DNA of 64,000 bases from contig NZ_JAJSAP010000009.1 in assembly GCF_021729035.1 (NCBI RefSeq), positions 39,877-103,876 of the forward strand. Direction: 5' to 3'. Below the pieces are notes generated by a model. It was not told the DNA's origin and made no database searches. It was given only the letters and a program-made list of their open reading frames with translations. Every line of letters begins with the position of its first letter. Position 1 is the first letter of the stretch. The translations under genes and the position numbers were made by a program. The stretch comes from Microbulbifer sediminum. Lineage in GTDB: Bacteria; Pseudomonadota; Gammaproteobacteria; Pseudomonadales; Cellvibrionaceae. This document shows positions 44,575 through 53,626 of this stretch, in pieces.

Positions 44575-45546
44575 ATGCCATCTGGATCAGGCGAGCTCAA
44601 TTTCACCTACAACCACAATGTCACTACAGCCAAGACGTGGACCACCAAGAACTTTTACGTCGAGAACTTCATGATCGGCAGTATCCCCAACTGGGTATTC
44701 CTGAATAAGGACAAAGACAATACCTTCATGGGAACGAATGGCATGCCTGCAGAGGCATCGCTCATTTTATATGCCCCCAACGACCATACTCCAAGCACTT
44801 ATACCCTTTACTGGGGTTCAGGCGCGCATCATCGGCACCACGACACCTACCGTGGCACAGATGCGAAAGGTGTCATCAAGATTGACTGGGCCACGCCGAA
44901 TATCGAGTTCATTGGTAATTTCCAGAACAAGCCCCAGGAACTGACCGGGCACCTGCCCTGGGTTCCCAATCAGTCGAGCACTATCGTTTCAGAAATCGAA
45001 GATGCCGGCACTGACTCGGAAATCAAGCAGGAAGTAGAGCAGAAGACGCGCTGGTTCAGGGTAAACCTCGACTCCACTGATGGATCCGGTCTGGTAGATG
45101 GCTCTATGACTTACGATCTCTTCCTGGTGAAGGCTGATAATGGCTGCTCTTACCTACGGATAAACTTCACCCAGAGCAGCATCGGCTTCGATGCCAATGA
45201 GGAACAACAGTTTGTGCGCTTCGGCATTTTGCCGGGCGACCAGAGCCAGCTGGAGCTGTTCACGCAAGCCGCCAAGGGAAAACCCTTCTCGTGGAACGAT
45301 GACATCACCAAAACGCTGAATACTGGCAACGATCCCAGTGTTCTGGTACCCGCGCAAAATGGTTTTGCACCGGTGGAAGACCAGGAAACCACCGGCAGCT
45401 ATACCAAAACAACCAGCTCGGGCTGGTCAGTGGGGGCCAAGGCTGGGGGTTCCATCGATGCCGGGGGCTCCGGCGACAGTGGCGGCAGCGCCAGTGGTGA
45501 TTCTGGATCCTCGTCTGCGGCCGAAGATGCGGCCCTGATCGCCTAG
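44575..45546 (+). CDS. Orphan protein with Gly/Ser-rich C-terminal tail
   Basis: The 323-residue product has no signal peptide or membrane segment. The first 250 residues look beta-rich, with a His cluster (GSGAHHRHHDTYRG). The last 60 residues change to alternating polar and small residues (TTGSYTKTTSSGWSVGAKAG) and then a Gly/Ser/Asp repeat tail. The alternating stretch recalls insertion hairpins of aerolysin/MTX-like pore-forming proteins, but the match is not strong. GAGG is well spaced before ATG. No family is recognised, and it stands alone. Confidence 0.6.
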   Translation: MPSGSGELNFTYNHNVTTAKTWTTKNFYVENFMIGSIPNWVFLNKDKDNTFMGTNGMPAEASLILYAPNDHTPSTYTLYWGSGAHHRHHDTYRGTDAKGVIKIDWATPNIEFIGNFQNKPQELTGHLPWVPNQSSTIVSEIEDAGTDSEIKQEVEQKTRWFRVNLDSTDGSGLVDGSMTYDLFLVKADNGCSYLRINFTQSSIGFDANEEQQFVRFGILPGDQSQLELFTQAAKGKPFSWNDDITKTLNTGNDPSVLVPAQNGFAPVEDQETTGSYTKTTSSGWSVGAKAGGSIDAGGSGDSGGSASGDSGSSSAAEDAALIA

Positions 45547-45902
45547 CATCGCCCACGGGACATATTGGTGCAGGGTGGGAGCTTAGCGCGGTTTGCTCAA
45601 TCGCGATGCGTTGACTTCCTACCCTGCCACCACCCTTCCCGGGGCCTCCGTCGTGGTTAGCCAGTTCCCGAGCCTCTTTGCGGATTGGCATGGGCCGACC
45701 AGCAGCGGGCTAGCCGCTGATGACCGCGCGCTGGGAGATCAGTGTTGCCTTTTCTGGAAAAGCGCAATGTTGGGCCAGGGTGCTGTTACTGTTCCGCAGT
45801 ATCCTTTCTTTTCCGTGTTTTATTCTGCCTAGCTTCAGACTATGTGTTCATTGCGTTATCTCGCGGCTCAGATAGATCACCCAAATTGTCGCACCTCACA
45901 TA
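45547..45902. other. Intergenic region, nothing recognised
   Basis: A 356-bp gap between convergent genes. An 79-codon plus-strand frame at 45593-45832 has no ribosome-binding site. No hairpin or repeat was recognised. Confidence 0.4.
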
Positions 45903-46406
45903 TCAGCCTTTGGCCTTCCGCCTAACAACTGGAACATCAAAGTCCCTGGAAACCTTGCCGGCAAAGTCCCTGGCCCACCAGTATGCGTTTTTATCGAAGA
46001 ACCGCTTAAGCAAGACCTGCTGGCCGCTCGATAGCCGCAACTTCACCTTTACCAGAGCCCCGGAGACGGCATTACCCGCATGTTGCCCTGACATCCTGCT
46101 ATAAGAGCCGTCTTCTACGGTAACCTCCCTCACCCGTGCCATGTCTATAGTTTTGCTACTAAACAGGAACAGAGCCCCGGTCCTGATCAGGAGTTCTCTT
46201 TCTCCTGACTTCACAAATTCTTTTGTGTACAGGCCGAAATAGAGGCAAAGCAGGAGCGCCAGGGGGTAATAGATCCAGCCCGCAGCTTCACCAGATCGGT
46301 CTGTGAGCTCGACACCAATTGGCAATAGGAACGCCAGAAAGAAAATCCCGGAGAAAAACCGTGCGGGGAGAGACGTGCTATAGCGACCTATTCTTCTGCT
46401 GGACAT
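45903..46406 (-). CDS. Membrane protein of unknown function
   Basis: The 167-residue product has two transmembrane segments (about 16-33 and 41-60) and a C-terminal soluble part (SSKTIDMARVREVTVEDGSYS) that reads like a small PH-like domain. The start at 46406 is preferred over a longer frame at 46442 because the conserved-looking MSSRRIG follows AGAAG. It is the third of three co-directional membrane-protein genes (47742 to 45903). Confidence 0.6.
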   Translation of the reverse strand: MSSRRIGRYSTSLPARFFSGIFFLAFLLPIGVELTDRSGEAAGWIYYPLALLLCLYFGLYTKEFVKSGERELLIRTGALFLFSSKTIDMARVREVTVEDGSYSRMSGQHAGNAVSGALVKVKLRLSSGQQVLLKRFFDKNAYWWARDFAGKVSRDFDVPVVRRKAKG

Positions 46407-46451
46407 ATTAACTTCTTTGGTTATTTGGCATGACAGACCCACAGCCTGGCC

Positions 46452-47108
46452 CTAGTTGATTTGCAGGCCAATCGCCCGCAAAAGCGGCTCCGCCAGCCCC
46501 CAGTAATGCAGCCCGAACGCGATACTGGCAAGGCTCATCCCCAGCCCGACGATGGCGCCGATAAAGTAGAGAATCGGTACCGTCGGGTAGATAACAGACT
46601 CGCAGGGATTGCGCGGGTTGTAATGCACCATCAGGCCAGAACCAATGCTGCGTAGCTTTTCCGCAGCACGGTTTGCTTTCTTTTCGCTCTGGCTGCCGTA
46701 GCCTTCCCAGTGATAATTGCTGCCCGTGTACTCATGGCCTCCCACGGTGTAGCGGTACAGGACGTCCAGCCCGTAGAAATAGGTTGCGTTGCCGCCAGCG
46801 GAGGAACGCTTGAGGGATACCTCGGCTTTCCGGAGCTGCGCAGACACTCGGGGCCAGTAGCGGGATGCGCGGGCCCGGCGCCACCCCTGCAGGTTTACCT
46901 TGATGACCGAGCAGCCCAGCAGACACCACGCCAGCAATGCCGGCGCCAGGAAAATTGTGGTACTGGCAAAGGCAGCCAGCGCGGTCAACAACAGGACCGT
47001 CAGGATAATGCGCCCGCTGTAGCGCTCTTCGAAAGTCAGGTTCCGCCGTGGACTGGCTTTGGCCCGGTCGATGCGGGCGCGTATGTGGTTGTTCTCGTTC
47101 TTGCTCAC
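46452..47108 (-). CDS. DUF3592 domain membrane protein
   Basis: A 218-residue protein with paired transmembrane segments near the N-terminus (about 30-60) and another near residues 175-200. Between them is the DUF3592 beta domain (WPRVSAQLRKAEVSLKRS, YFYGLDVLYRYTVGGHEYTGSNY, VHYNPRNPCESVI). The start is read as GTG at 47108, with AGGGGA upstream; a further GTG at 47129 is less likely. Function of the family is unknown. It lies beside a related gene at 47173. Confidence 0.75.
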   Translation of the reverse strand: MSKNENNHIRARIDRAKASPRRNLTFEERYSGRIILTVLLLTALAAFASTTIFLAPALLAWCLLGCSVIKVNLQGWRRARASRYWPRVSAQLRKAEVSLKRSSAGGNATYFYGLDVLYRYTVGGHEYTGSNYHWEGYGSQSEKKANRAAEKLRSIGSGLMVHYNPRNPCESVIYPTVPILYFIGAIVGLGMSLASIAFGLHYWGLAEPLLRAIGLQIN

Positions 47109-47172
47109 TGTTTCCCCTGATGCCGCCACAGCTCATACCCAGGTTTTCCGGGCGATCCTTGCTGGCGGCTGC

Positions 47173-47742
47173 CTATGGCCGCCATTCAATTAAATCCGCT
47201 ACCGTCAGCAGCGGCAATACAACCAGGATAAGGCAGAGTACCAGGGCGCCGAGCTGGTCCCGCGTGACACCCCGGCGTACGAAGGCCTCGGCCGGGTTCG
47301 CCGGGTTCACGTACAGGTAATCCCCGTACAGGCCGGCCCGGACGCGTTCAATATGGGCGCTCGCAGCGCCAAATGTGGCGAAGAGCTCCCCCAGGTGGAG
47401 ATTTATATCATCGTTCGTACGGCTGTAAGCCTTACCGCCAAATTCATACTCCAGCCGGTACTCGGGCCTGTACATGCGATTGATACCATCGGAAGGGCCC
47501 TCCTCAAGCATCACTCTTGACGCGGCAACCCGGTACTTCCTCGGTTCCCAACGGTAGCAGACCAGTGACCGGCGCACTGATCGCAGCGCATAGACAAGTC
47601 CCCATACGCCCACGGCCATCACATGGGCACAGAACAGGTTGACCGAGAGAGCACCTCGATCGATATAGGCATACACGCCAACAAGTGCTGTGAGGCCTAT
47701 CAGGCCGAGGAAGCGCTTTAAATGCGGCTCAATTCTTTCCAT
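47173..47742 (-). CDS. DUF3592-like membrane protein
   Basis: A 189-residue product with hydrophobic segments at about 9-27, 33-52 and 165-185 around a DUF3592-like domain (YRVAASRVMLEEG, YRLEYEFGGKAYS, LYVNPANPAEAFV). It resembles the 46452 gene product in layout, suggesting an old duplication. The start at 47742 has AGG about 7 nt upstream; an in-frame extension to 47823 has no such site. Function is unknown. Confidence 0.68.
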   Translation of the reverse strand: MERIEPHLKRFLGLIGLTALVGVYAYIDRGALSVNLFCAHVMAVGVWGLVYALRSVRRSLVCYRWEPRKYRVAASRVMLEEGPSDGINRMYRPEYRLEYEFGGKAYSRTNDDINLHLGELFATFGAASAHIERVRAGLYGDYLYVNPANPAEAFVRRGVTRDQLGALVLCLILVVLPLLTVADLIEWRP

Positions 47743-47835
47743 AAAATACCTGCTCGCAACCCTGTCTCGACCCCTCTTTTGCCGGAAGGCATAAAAGCCA
47801 TAGTACGTTACCCGGCACTGCAACTCCTTACAGCC

Positions 47836-49131
47836 TTAACGGGTGGTGACTTCGGCCACCTGGTCGACGGGCCCGGAATAGCGCCGGGTGATGTCCTCCA
47901 GCACCCAGTCCAGCACCGCATCCCTGCCCACCCGGTAATCGGCCCAGCGGGTTGGTATCAGCACGTCCGGCTGGATGCCCTGGGTGGGCTTGTCCTGGAA
48001 GCGGTAGAGGCGCTTGGAGTAGTTGACCTCGATGCCGGAGTTGGGCAACGTGAAGCTGTCCATGTCCTGGTAGCCGACCGGGTTGCCGCCGGTGGGTTCG
48101 CCCACCAGGGTGGCGTTGAACATTTCGCGGAAGTGGGCGGCGTTGCTCATGCCGGCGGAGAAGGTGGCGTTGCCGATCAGGGTGTAGACGCCGCCATCCC
48201 AGTCCAGCCCGTCCACCAGGATCATCTGGTGGGCGAAGCGCAGGCCAACAAAGAAGTCGCCACCAGTATTGTCCCGCAGGTCCACCACCAGGTTACGGAT
48301 GCGGTGCTTATTCAGGTACTCGCGGACATCCTCGGCAAAAGATTCCATATCCGAGAAGGACGGGTAACGAGCAAAGTAGACGTAGGCCACGCGCCGGTCC
48401 TCGTCGGCACTCAGCCACAGGTAGTCGGACCCGGACACCCGCTTTTCCCCGAAGGGCACAACCTGCTCCGCGTAACGGACGGTGACGCTCTCCCGGTAGT
48501 CCGGGCAGGAAATGGCTTCCAGCGTGACCGTCTCCCGCTGGCCGCGCTCGTCCTCCAGGGTAAAGGTGGCGGAGGCAGGATCATCCACGATCCCCAGGCC
48601 CGCCAGAATGTCCGCGACATTCAGGTGATACGGCAGGTGGCGGCGCAGGGAGTATTCATTCTCCACGGTCTGCACCACGGGTTCCAGCTTTTTCACCACT
48701 TCAGCCGTGGCCATATCCCCCACCGCCACCAGCTTGCGCCCCAGCAAGCGACGATGCTCCGGCCCGGTACGCAGCAGGCGCAGCTCACCATCCATAAACT
48801 GGAACTGCAGCGGGAAATGCCGGTGTTCGGCACCCCAGAACGGCACGCGGGTATGCCCGTCCCCCACCAGCCGGCTGATACGCATCAGCTCGATCATTAC
48901 CTGGTCTTCAGTGAGGGTTGGCAGGTGAGCTTTGAGGGTGGCCAGCTCTCTGTGGAAGTCCTGCTTATCTACTGTGTGATACAGGTTGATGTGCCGTTGT
49001 TCGAGAGTATTGCGATATGCGTCGATATCTTCTTGCCACTTCTCTGCCTCAGCGGGGGCCAGTGCTAATGCAGCAGAACTGCCAACCAAGGTCAATCCAG
49101 CGAGGACAGCTGCATATAATCCTTTAAACAT
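47836..49131 (-). CDS. S41 family (C-terminal processing-like) peptidase, exported
   Basis: The 431-residue protein has a signal peptide (about 1-24, ending ALALA) and the S41 catalytic core: LVVDLRDNTGGDFFVG, then LIGNATFSAGMSNAA with the expected nucleophile serine, and VGEPTGGNPVGY with the following conserved block. No PDZ domain is visible, unlike CtpA. It probably cleaves periplasmic or extracellular peptides. Two decayed fragments of the same gene occur in the window (40921-41006 and 51841-51953), showing past duplication. It is intact. Confidence 0.88.
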   Translation of the reverse strand: MFKGLYAAVLAGLTLVGSSAALALAPAEAEKWQEDIDAYRNTLEQRHINLYHTVDKQDFHRELATLKAHLPTLTEDQVMIELMRISRLVGDGHTRVPFWGAEHRHFPLQFQFMDGELRLLRTGPEHRRLLGRKLVAVGDMATAEVVKKLEPVVQTVENEYSLRRHLPYHLNVADILAGLGIVDDPASATFTLEDERGQRETVTLEAISCPDYRESVTVRYAEQVVPFGEKRVSGSDYLWLSADEDRRVAYVYFARYPSFSDMESFAEDVREYLNKHRIRNLVVDLRDNTGGDFFVGLRFAHQMILVDGLDWDGGVYTLIGNATFSAGMSNAAHFREMFNATLVGEPTGGNPVGYQDMDSFTLPNSGIEVNYSKRLYRFQDKPTQGIQPDVLIPTRWADYRVGRDAVLDWVLEDITRRYSGPVDQVAEVTTR

Positions 49132-49298
49132 TCTTCTTCCTTGATTAATTTTAAGATTTATTACTTTTGAACATCCTTTCGAGCTGATAGAGCCCTCGAC
49201 TCAAGCAGCACCATAAGTGCATTAGCACGTCATACTTTGCTCTGACTCCAATTATTTATAGGTGACCCCAATCACCTTCAATGGAACCCCAACCGGTC

Positions 49299-50054
49299 TT
49301 ACAACGGAAACGCCAGCGTTTGGCCCCAGTGAGTGGCAGGAATAATCGCAATAAAGGCAATCTGGGTAACGACGTAAACAGGGACGCTCCATTTCAGTAC
49401 TGGATGTACACCGTTGAATATTATCCGGTCCATGATCATCGGGGTTACCAGGAGGGCATAGGTCGACAATAGAGTCACTGCCATACCATCAACGGGGACG
49501 ACCGGCAAATACGCCACACGTGTGACGGAGGCAGAAATCATGCTCAGCGAGGCCATCAGCATAAAACGCTTATGAGTATGCAGCCGCCTCCTGTACAGCA
49601 TACCCAGGACATAAAAAACAGCAAAGCTTAAGAGCGTATGCAAAATAGCCCATACAAACGTTGACCGGTACAGCAAATACGCCTGATCCCAACTGCTATC
49701 GTAGCCCGCCATCACCCCTACAAGCATTTCAATCCCACTGAAAAGCAGAAGTGCGAAAAGAGCCAGGCTTGAGTAGCCAAGTTTCTTGTGAAGTGCAGTA
49801 TTTCCCGTTGCCGAAAGGTTGGACTGTACCGTGAACAGGACATACCAGCCCAGATACAATATCGCGTGGATGATAAAGGTCGCTGAGACAGATTCAGCTG
49901 GGTCCGCGATTTTGGCATAGTGCGGCAGCAAGCTGACTATGATTACGCCGAGCAGTATGAACGAGAATTTCCGATAGATGGGCTGGCGCGTAAACCGAAC
50001 GCCTTTCTCCGACCAGCCCAGCTCTCCGGATTGTATTTTTCCTGTCTGCTCCAT
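49299..50054 (-). CDS. Polytopic membrane protein of unknown function
   Basis: A 251-residue product with about seven transmembrane segments starting at residue 30, several carrying histidines or Arg/Lys at the ends (FVWAILHTLLSFAVFYVLG, LYRRRLHTHKRFMLMASLS). This layout resembles DUF2306-like or heme-binding membrane proteins, but no firm family is assigned. The start at 50054 has AAGGA 8 nt upstream; the frame continues to 50114 without a better site. It stands between the S41 and DUF488 genes. Confidence 0.6.
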   Translation of the reverse strand: MEQTGKIQSGELGWSEKGVRFTRQPIYRKFSFILLGVIIVSLLPHYAKIADPAESVSATFIIHAILYLGWYVLFTVQSNLSATGNTALHKKLGYSSLALFALLLFSGIEMLVGVMAGYDSSWDQAYLLYRSTFVWAILHTLLSFAVFYVLGMLYRRRLHTHKRFMLMASLSMISASVTRVAYLPVVPVDGMAVTLLSTYALLVTPMIMDRIIFNGVHPVLKWSVPVYVVTQIAFIAIIPATHWGQTLAFPL

Positions 50055-50173
50055 CTTATTATCCTTTTCTGGTTTTTTATTAATATCATTATTCTGGTCA
50101 GCAAGGACGGCCACCGCTGCGCGACGATGGCCGGCATTTTGAGGTTTCTTTCTATTATTTCAGGCGCCACTGC

Positions 50174-50521
50174 TCACCGCAGCTTTTCTAGATACTCTTT
50201 CAAGACCCGCGCATGGGTGTGCTGTTTATCTTTCGCACCATAAAGCAGAATGAGATTTTTCTGTGTCACGCCTCCAAGGTGCTCTTTCGCCACGTCTTTA
50301 TTCTTGCTGAGCTCACCCAGATACTTCTTCCTGAAACTTGCCCACTTAGCGGGGTCATGATCGAACCATTTGCGCAGCTCATCACTGGGGGCCAGGTCTT
50401 GCCAGTGGCCGTCGAGGTCAGCTTCGTCCTTTGAGATGCCGCGTGGCCACAACCGGTCTACGAGAGCGTGATATCCTTGTGGCACGTCAGGGTCATAGAT
50501 ACGGTGTATCTTAATATTCAT
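50174..50521 (-). CDS. DUF488 family (YeaO-like) protein
   Basis: The 115-residue product shows VDRLWPRGISKDEADLD and WFDHDPAKWASFRKKYLGEL, the signature of the short DUF488/YeaO family. These are small cytosolic proteins sometimes upstream of heavy-metal or oxidative stress genes; no reaction is known. AAAGGAGG precedes the start at 50521, which is preferred over a longer frame at 50575. A single gene. Confidence 0.85.
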   Translation of the reverse strand: MNIKIHRIYDPDVPQGYHALVDRLWPRGISKDEADLDGHWQDLAPSDELRKWFDHDPAKWASFRKKYLGELSKNKDVAKEHLGGVTQKNLILLYGAKDKQHTHARVLKEYLEKLR

Positions 50522-50661
50522 ACGCGCACCTCCTTTAAAACCCGGATTTGCCACACATGGACGCCCACCAAACATGACGCATCATGTGCCACTCGTATTG
50601 AAAACTCCTTTCCGCCTCCGGAGAATACTGTTTATTCATCCACATTCAGGCCCAGGCAGCT

Positions 50662-51651
50662 ATGGGACTAGCACGTAAATCCCTGGTATCGGTAGATGCG
50701 ACTCCATACTACCACTGCGTTTCCCGCTGTGTGCGCCGCGCCTTCCTATGTGGGCGGGACGCGCGTACCGGGCAGAGCTTTGAGCACCGTCGCCAGTGGG
50801 TTGAGGACAAACTGCTCTCTCTTGCCAGGGTATTTGCCCTGGATGTCTGTGCTTACGCGGTTATGAGCAACCATTACCATGTGGTGCTGCATATCAATCG
50901 AGCACAGGCCGCCACCTGGGAGCTACGCGAGGTAGTGGAACGCTGGCATCAGCTGTGCAAGGGTTCCGTGCTTTCCCAGCGTTATGCCCGCAATGAGCCG
51001 TTGGGCTCGGCGGAAATGACACGCCTTACCGAGGTGGCGGATGTCTGGCGCGCACGGCTGCTGGATATCAGCTGGTTCATGCGGATGCTGAACGAGTCCA
51101 TTGCCCGAGAGGCAAACCGTGAGGACCAGTGCACAGGCCGGTTCTGGGAAGGCCGCTTCAAGTCCCAGGCCCTACTCGATGAGCGGGCCCTGGCCGCCTG
51201 TATGGCCTACGTAGACCTGAACCCGATCCGCGCCAGAATGGCCGATACGCCCGAAAGTTCGGACCACACCTCAATCAAGCGCCGCATCTCAACCGCCAGG
51301 GGCGGCAGGCAGCCTGAGGAACTACTCCCCTTCGCCGGCAATCCCCGGGAACCCATGCCGGAAGGTATGCCCTTCCAGATACAGGACTATATCGAACTGG
51401 TGGACTGGAGCGGGCGCATCCTCCGCAAGGGCAAGCGAGGAGCCATCGATAGCAGGCTGCCGGCGATACTCGAGCGACTACAGATTGACCCCAGCCACTG
51501 GCTCTATCTCAACCGCAACTTCGAGAGCCGCTTCAAGGCCCTGATCGGCAGCGCCCATTCCGTCCGCAGTGCGTGTGAGCAGCTTGGCAAGCGCTGGGCA
51601 CAGGGCGTTCGGGACTGTGAGCGCTACTTATCCCCACCGTCTATTCCCTAA
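50662..51651 (+). CDS. REP-associated tyrosine transposase (RAYT, Y1 family)
   Basis: A 329-residue Y1 transposase. The HUH motif is HYH at 71-73 (SNHYHVVLHI) and the following RAYT core includes FWEGRFKSQALLDERALAACMAYVDLNPIRARM. Domesticated members move or maintain short REP hairpins rather than themselves. No bordering inverted or REP repeats were identified right next to the gene. A truncated relative is at 41141-41479. The N-terminal MGLARKSLVSVDATPYYHC is the family start. Confidence 0.88.
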   Translation: MGLARKSLVSVDATPYYHCVSRCVRRAFLCGRDARTGQSFEHRRQWVEDKLLSLARVFALDVCAYAVMSNHYHVVLHINRAQAATWELREVVERWHQLCKGSVLSQRYARNEPLGSAEMTRLTEVADVWRARLLDISWFMRMLNESIAREANREDQCTGRFWEGRFKSQALLDERALAACMAYVDLNPIRARMADTPESSDHTSIKRRISTARGGRQPEELLPFAGNPREPMPEGMPFQIQDYIELVDWSGRILRKGKRGAIDSRLPAILERLQIDPSHWLYLNRNFESRFKALIGSAHSVRSACEQLGKRWAQGVRDCERYLSPPSIP

Positions 51652-51746
51652 ATCCTGTCTTTCTCTTAACGAACGCTATCGCGGGCTTACTGTGAGGAGC
51701 AAGCTCATGACAGTAATGTGACCTGGCGTCACTACCACAATTCTTT

Positions 51747-51842
51747 TCTGCGACGAGGCCTATCGTCCGCCATTTAATACTAAGCAACCTAATCCGGAGG
51801 CACCTACCGGGAATCACTCGATCGGTGGGTGTCCTTTTTATT
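51747..51842 (+). repeat. 95-bp repeat, copy 1
   Basis: Similar throughout to 52142-52237: GCGA-GAGGC, ATTTAATACT-type centre and the shared end GGTGGGTGTCCTTTTTAT. The last 30 bp alone also occur at 52087-52117. There is no attC core and no integrase nearby. Confidence 0.6.
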
Positions 51843-51953
51843 TCCGTCGTCGTCATGCCACTTCTCTGCCTCGGCAGGGGCCAATGCAGATGCGGAAGAA
51901 CCGCCAAATATGGCCAACCCAGTAAGGATGGCTACATGTAGTCCTTTATACAT
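51841..51953 (-). pseudogene. S41 protease 5'-end fragment
   Basis: About 113 bp of coding sequence beginning MYKGLHVAILTGLAIFGG and SSASALAPAEAEKWHDDD, matching the signal peptide and start of the intact S41 gene at 49131. Similarity continues into the upstream non-coding part (51954-52080 against 49132-49258). The rest of the gene is missing. Confidence 0.78.
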
Positions 51954-52086
51954 TCTTCTTCCTTGATAAATTTGCAGAGTTATTATTTTTGATTATCCTT
52001 TCGAGCTCATAGAGCTCTCGATTCAAGCAGGATCATAAGTGCACTAGTGCGTCAATATTTTACTCTGACCCCAATTATTCTACTGG

Positions 52087-52117
52087 GGATCACTCAATTG
52101 GTGGGTGTCCTTTTTAT
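52087..52117 (+). repeat. 30-bp repeat, copy 2
   Basis: GATCACTCAATTGGTGGGTG followed by TCCTTTTTAT; the same 30-mer with small changes ends the 95-bp units at 51842 and 52237. Confidence 0.6.
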
Positions 52118-52141
52118 TCGTCTTCTCCATCCACACATCGT

Positions 52142-52237
52142 TTTTGCTGCGAGGCTAATTGCCCATCATCTAATACTTGGCAGCCGGCTTCGGAGTGGTC
52201 TACAAGGAGTTGCTCAATTGGTGGGTGTCCTTTTTAT
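52142..52237 (+). repeat. 95-bp repeat, copy 3
   Basis: Second full copy of the unit at 51747-51842. It ends exactly at the SIR2 gene's stop-codon region (stop at 52239), so SIR2 abuts the repeat. Confidence 0.6.
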
Positions 52238-52238
52238 C

Positions 52239-53423
52239 TTATTCACTAATTGAGTCAAGGATTTCGGGAATTTCATCGAAGTCATTAACCCACATGATTT
52301 CAACACCGAATGAAGCAGCGTCATCATATTCAAATTTATGTACAACCTTAATTAGTGTAGTGGCGATTTCTTCAATTTTTTCTTTGTCCGCCAATAAGTG
52401 TTGAAGCTCATCTTTTTGCAAGGCCAAATTCTTGATGTGCTCAATCACGCTAATGACTGAATATTTTTTCTTAATTAAGTAGTGCTGAATATTCTCATTC
52501 CCTCGTTGATCTTTAGCAATTTCCAATAATCTTCTTAAGTTAGGATCAGTAAAAGAATGACCGATAAATAAACAATTTGTATCCTTAAATTTATTAATTT
52601 GGACAAGATTGCTCCAGCTATAGAAATCTGAATACTGTTTATGGTAGCCGTCGTCACTTAAAATGACTGAATGCTTATCTGTTATATTTCCTCTTCTGGG
52701 GAGGTAGCCGTGCACATGATAGATTGGTAATTCATCGTGTTTTGGGTTTGCACCAATTTGATAAACCGACTTGAACTTAATCCCTAAACCCAGGTCGTTT
52801 AGATGATACTCCAAAATGTCGTCGTAGTTATATGTAATTACTGAATCTAAACTTGGGCTCTTACCTGGTGATACGCATAGCTTTACAATTGAGCGATATG
52901 TAAGCGATGTTTGATCTTCTATGTTTTCATAGAGTGCGTTTCTCACCTCAGTTTCAAATGGAAACTTTCTACCGCCTTTTTTTGTCTTCTCTTTGTCGAA
53001 GTGTAGCTTTAAGTATCGGGCGGAAATGATAGCGCTAGGCCCAAAAACTAAGTTAAACAAACCCGAAACACTTAAATTATCCTCATCTGAGCTATCAAGA
53101 GTTTTAGCAATCAATCTTTGAAGAAGCTGGTCCCATGTAGGCAGCCCATAATCTAGAGAAACACCCGCACCCAAGACCAATGCAAGCGATTCATTTTTAT
53201 AGTGTTTTTTTAGCTCCGATACTGATTTTTTAATGTCTGAATCATCGAAGTCACTTACGTTTATGTAGAGACTTTTTATCCTCTCACTTAATCTTAATAT
53301 TGACTCGTCTTCAATGTCGCTATAAAGCTTTTCCATCAGCTTTTTCGTGAAATTTGACTTTTCAGAACCCAGGCGTGTACTTACTACCCAACTTCCATCT
53401 TTATTTTTTTTTATTTCAGACAC
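52239..53423 (-). CDS. SIR2-like protein, probable defence NADase
   Basis: The 394-residue protein has a SIR2-like fold from about residue 80: [20 protein letters not shown] for NAD binding, then [11 protein letters not shown] and IYHVHGYLP with the usual histidine. It continues with [14 protein letters not shown]. Defence-type SIR2 proteins deplete NAD on phage infection. The start is read as GTG at 53423 with AGAG upstream. The gene is very AT-rich compared with the backbone, lies 3' of the RT gene on the same strand and is bracketed by 19-bp direct repeats (52057-52075 and 53521-53539), which suggests separate acquisition. Confidence 0.85.
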   Translation of the reverse strand: MSEIKKNKDGSWVVSTRLGSEKSNFTKKLMEKLYSDIEDESILRLSERIKSLYINVSDFDDSDIKKSVSELKKHYKNESLALVLGAGVSLDYGLPTWDQLLQRLIAKTLDSSDEDNLSVSGLFNLVFGPSAIISARYLKLHFDKEKTKKGGRKFPFETEVRNALYENIEDQTSLTYRSIVKLCVSPGKSPSLDSVITYNYDDILEYHLNDLGLGIKFKSVYQIGANPKHDELPIYHVHGYLPRRGNITDKHSVILSDDGYHKQYSDFYSWSNLVQINKFKDTNCLFIGHSFTDPNLRRLLEIAKDQRGNENIQHYLIKKKYSVISVIEHIKNLALQKDELQHLLADKEKIEEIATTLIKVVHKFEYDDAASFGVEIMWVNDFDEIPEILDSISE

Positions 53424-53626
53424 GCTTGCTCTCTACACGATTAGTAAATACATAGGGTCAACAATATTCGGCCAAAATAACATTCTGGCGTTATCATCCG
53501 CGGTGCGCTCGGATGTCCAAATTTTACTCTGACCACAATGGGTTAAGCTTGGCTACGAGCCATTCGCACATCAGTGGGTTGGCCTAGAATGCCAAAACGT
53601 TCCTTTTGTTTTTCTCGTTGTTCTGT

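Larger units (their letters stand above)
51652..52238. other. Intergenic region with protease remnant and repeats
   Basis: A 587-bp gap. It contains the S41 5' remnant (51841-51953) with its ancestral upstream sequence to about 52080 and three copies of a 30-bp repeat. No gene was recognised. Confidence 0.55.

Noticed and set aside
47722..49068. 448-codon ORF opposite the S41 protease
   Set aside because: Antisense shadow; no domain.
51747..52237. Integron attC sites or a CRISPR array
   Set aside because: No attC core sites, no integrase, and irregular spacing of only three copies; no cas genes.
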